Assembly (NCBI GenBank): GCA_003242115.1
Contig: QBMP01000066.1
Coordinates: 2,424-8,788 of the forward strand
Length of the DNA stretch: 6,365 nucleotides
Source of the DNA: Phormidesmis priestleyi
GTDB taxonomy: Bacteria; Cyanobacteriota; Cyanobacteriia; Phormidesmidales; Phormidesmidaceae
Reading direction: 5' to 3'
Below are positions 5,901 through 6,365 of this stretch, in pieces (the stretch's first letter is position 1; the number at the start of each line of letters is the position of its first letter). The translations under genes were made by a program, and so were the position numbers. A model generated the notes under the pieces. That model was not told where the DNA came from and did not search any database. It was given only the letters and a program-made list of their open reading frames with translations.

Positions 5901-5944
5901 GTGAGTGCCGAAATGAGTGCCAGAACGAGAGCCAGAGTGAGTGA
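5901..5944. repeat. Degenerate 12-bp tandem repeat upstream of the DUF4349 gene
   Basis: Plus-strand units GTGAGTGCCGAA (5901-5912), ATGAGTGCCAGA (5913-5924) and ACGAGAGCCAGA (5925-5936), followed by a partial GTGAGTGA (5937-5944). It sits in the 5' leader immediately before the ribosome binding site, where it could influence translation or bind a regulator, or it may be a decayed microsatellite. Confidence 0.6.
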
Positions 5945-6078
5945 TTTGTAAGGCGTAGGCTTTAGCTGTTCTCTAGCTGCTATCAGTGTGGCAACTCACT
6001 CGGCCAAAAACTGTCCGGTTGCAGAAACTGAAACCCATAGGCTCATCATCAGTGCCACCCATTGCGACTTTGCAGCAA

Positions 6079-6107
6079 ATTAGATGACACTTTGGTAATA
6101 CTTGGCA
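6079..6107 (-). promoter_or_regulatory. Weak candidate promoter of the DUF4349 gene
   Basis: On the minus strand TCTAAT (complement of 6079-6084, five of six to TATAAT) lies 17 bp after TGCCAA (complement of 6102-6107, a poor -35). It would give a leader of about 190 nt carrying the 12-bp repeat. Apart from this and that repeat, I see no gene, terminator or known motif in 5945-6159. Confidence 0.2.
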
Positions 6108-6159
6108 CTCTCGCCGTGACGCTAGCCTTTATTCCTCAGCAAAGATTGGAATTTATGGC

Positions 6160-6365
6160 TTAAAAAATTGAGCGGCTGCTCCACGCAAGCAGCACCCAGC
6201 CAATGATGAAAGCAGCGCCGCCTAACGGCGTCACGGGGCCAAAGGCTTTGATGCCGCCTAGCGTCAGGCCATAGAGACTGCCTGAAAACAAAACGATGCC
6301 CGCGATGAAACACCAGCCAGTGGCAACCAGGTTTTTGGCGTCAGGATATTGAGCAGTTAGCACAG
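6160..6365 (-). CDS. DUF423 family membrane protein, C-terminal part (cut by window edge)
   Basis: Small inner-membrane protein of the DUF423 (YgdD-like) family; function not known. About 67 codons are visible, and family members are usually near 120 residues, so roughly half is missing beyond the right edge. The frame has no stop before the edge. The GTG at 6361-6363 is probably internal, not the start. Family features seen: FIAGIVLFSGSLYGL in one hydrophobic helix, then TPLGGAAF and GWVLLAW in the last helix, ending with SSRSIF. It reads in the same direction as the DUF4349 gene, but the 273-bp gap with no clear terminator or shared motif gives no firm reason to call them an operon. Confidence 0.85.
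   Translation of the reverse strand, partial: VLTAQYPDAKNLVATGWCFIAGIVLFSGSLYGLTLGGIKAFGPVTPLGGAAFIIGWVLLAWSSRSIF

Noticed and set aside
5913..5951. Tiny plus-strand frame of 12 codons made by the 12-bp repeat
   Set aside because: The frame is a by-product of the repeat, has no ribosome binding site and is far too short to support without data.
5981..6030. Terminator for the DUF423 gene on the minus strand (T run near 6006-6012)
   Set aside because: The T run is preceded by only a 3-bp possible stem, too weak to call.

Overview
The window looks like chromosomal DNA of a cyanobacterium. Five copies of the HIP1 octamer GCGATCGC (starting at 348, 2951, 5156, 5407 and 5500) and a RecJ with a long C-terminal extension support this. 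So do a TPR-only protein, a DUF4349 lipoprotein, a DUF423 membrane protein and three copies of the 9-mer TTTTCCACA, the form of the DnaA box described in cyanobacteria. A Leptolyngbya-like lineage is a guess from the general feel of the proteins, not a demonstrated placement.

Layout: (1) 1-3180, plus strand: recJ, open at the left edge, encoding a single-strand DNA exonuclease core followed by a proline-rich linker, a small beta-rich segment, a coiled coil and a C-terminal domain that I read as HEPN-like. (2) 3181-3698: a 518-bp gene-free region packed with signals. It holds three perfect cyanobacterial-type DnaA boxes, an AT-rich patch, a perfect 10-bp inverted repeat, a 12-bp iteron-like tandem repeat, further inverted repeats and candidate promoters. 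It is a candidate replication origin or DnaA-binding locus. (3) 3720-4964, plus: a protein of about nine TPR units. (4) 4948-5886, minus: a DUF4349 lipoprotein, convergent with the TPR gene and overlapping its 3' end by 17 bp. (5) 5887-6159: a 273-bp spacer with a degenerate 12-bp tandem repeat next to the DUF4349 ribosome binding site. (6) 6160-6365, minus: the C-terminal part of a DUF423 membrane protein, cut by the right edge.

The genes do not form an obvious operon or pathway. RecJ acts in DNA repair, the TPR protein is a generic protein-binding scaffold, and the last two are envelope proteins of unknown function. The two observations most worth following are the RecJ fusion to a putative HEPN domain carrying an intact R-N-x3-H motif, and the DnaA-box and iteron cluster between recJ and the TPR gene.
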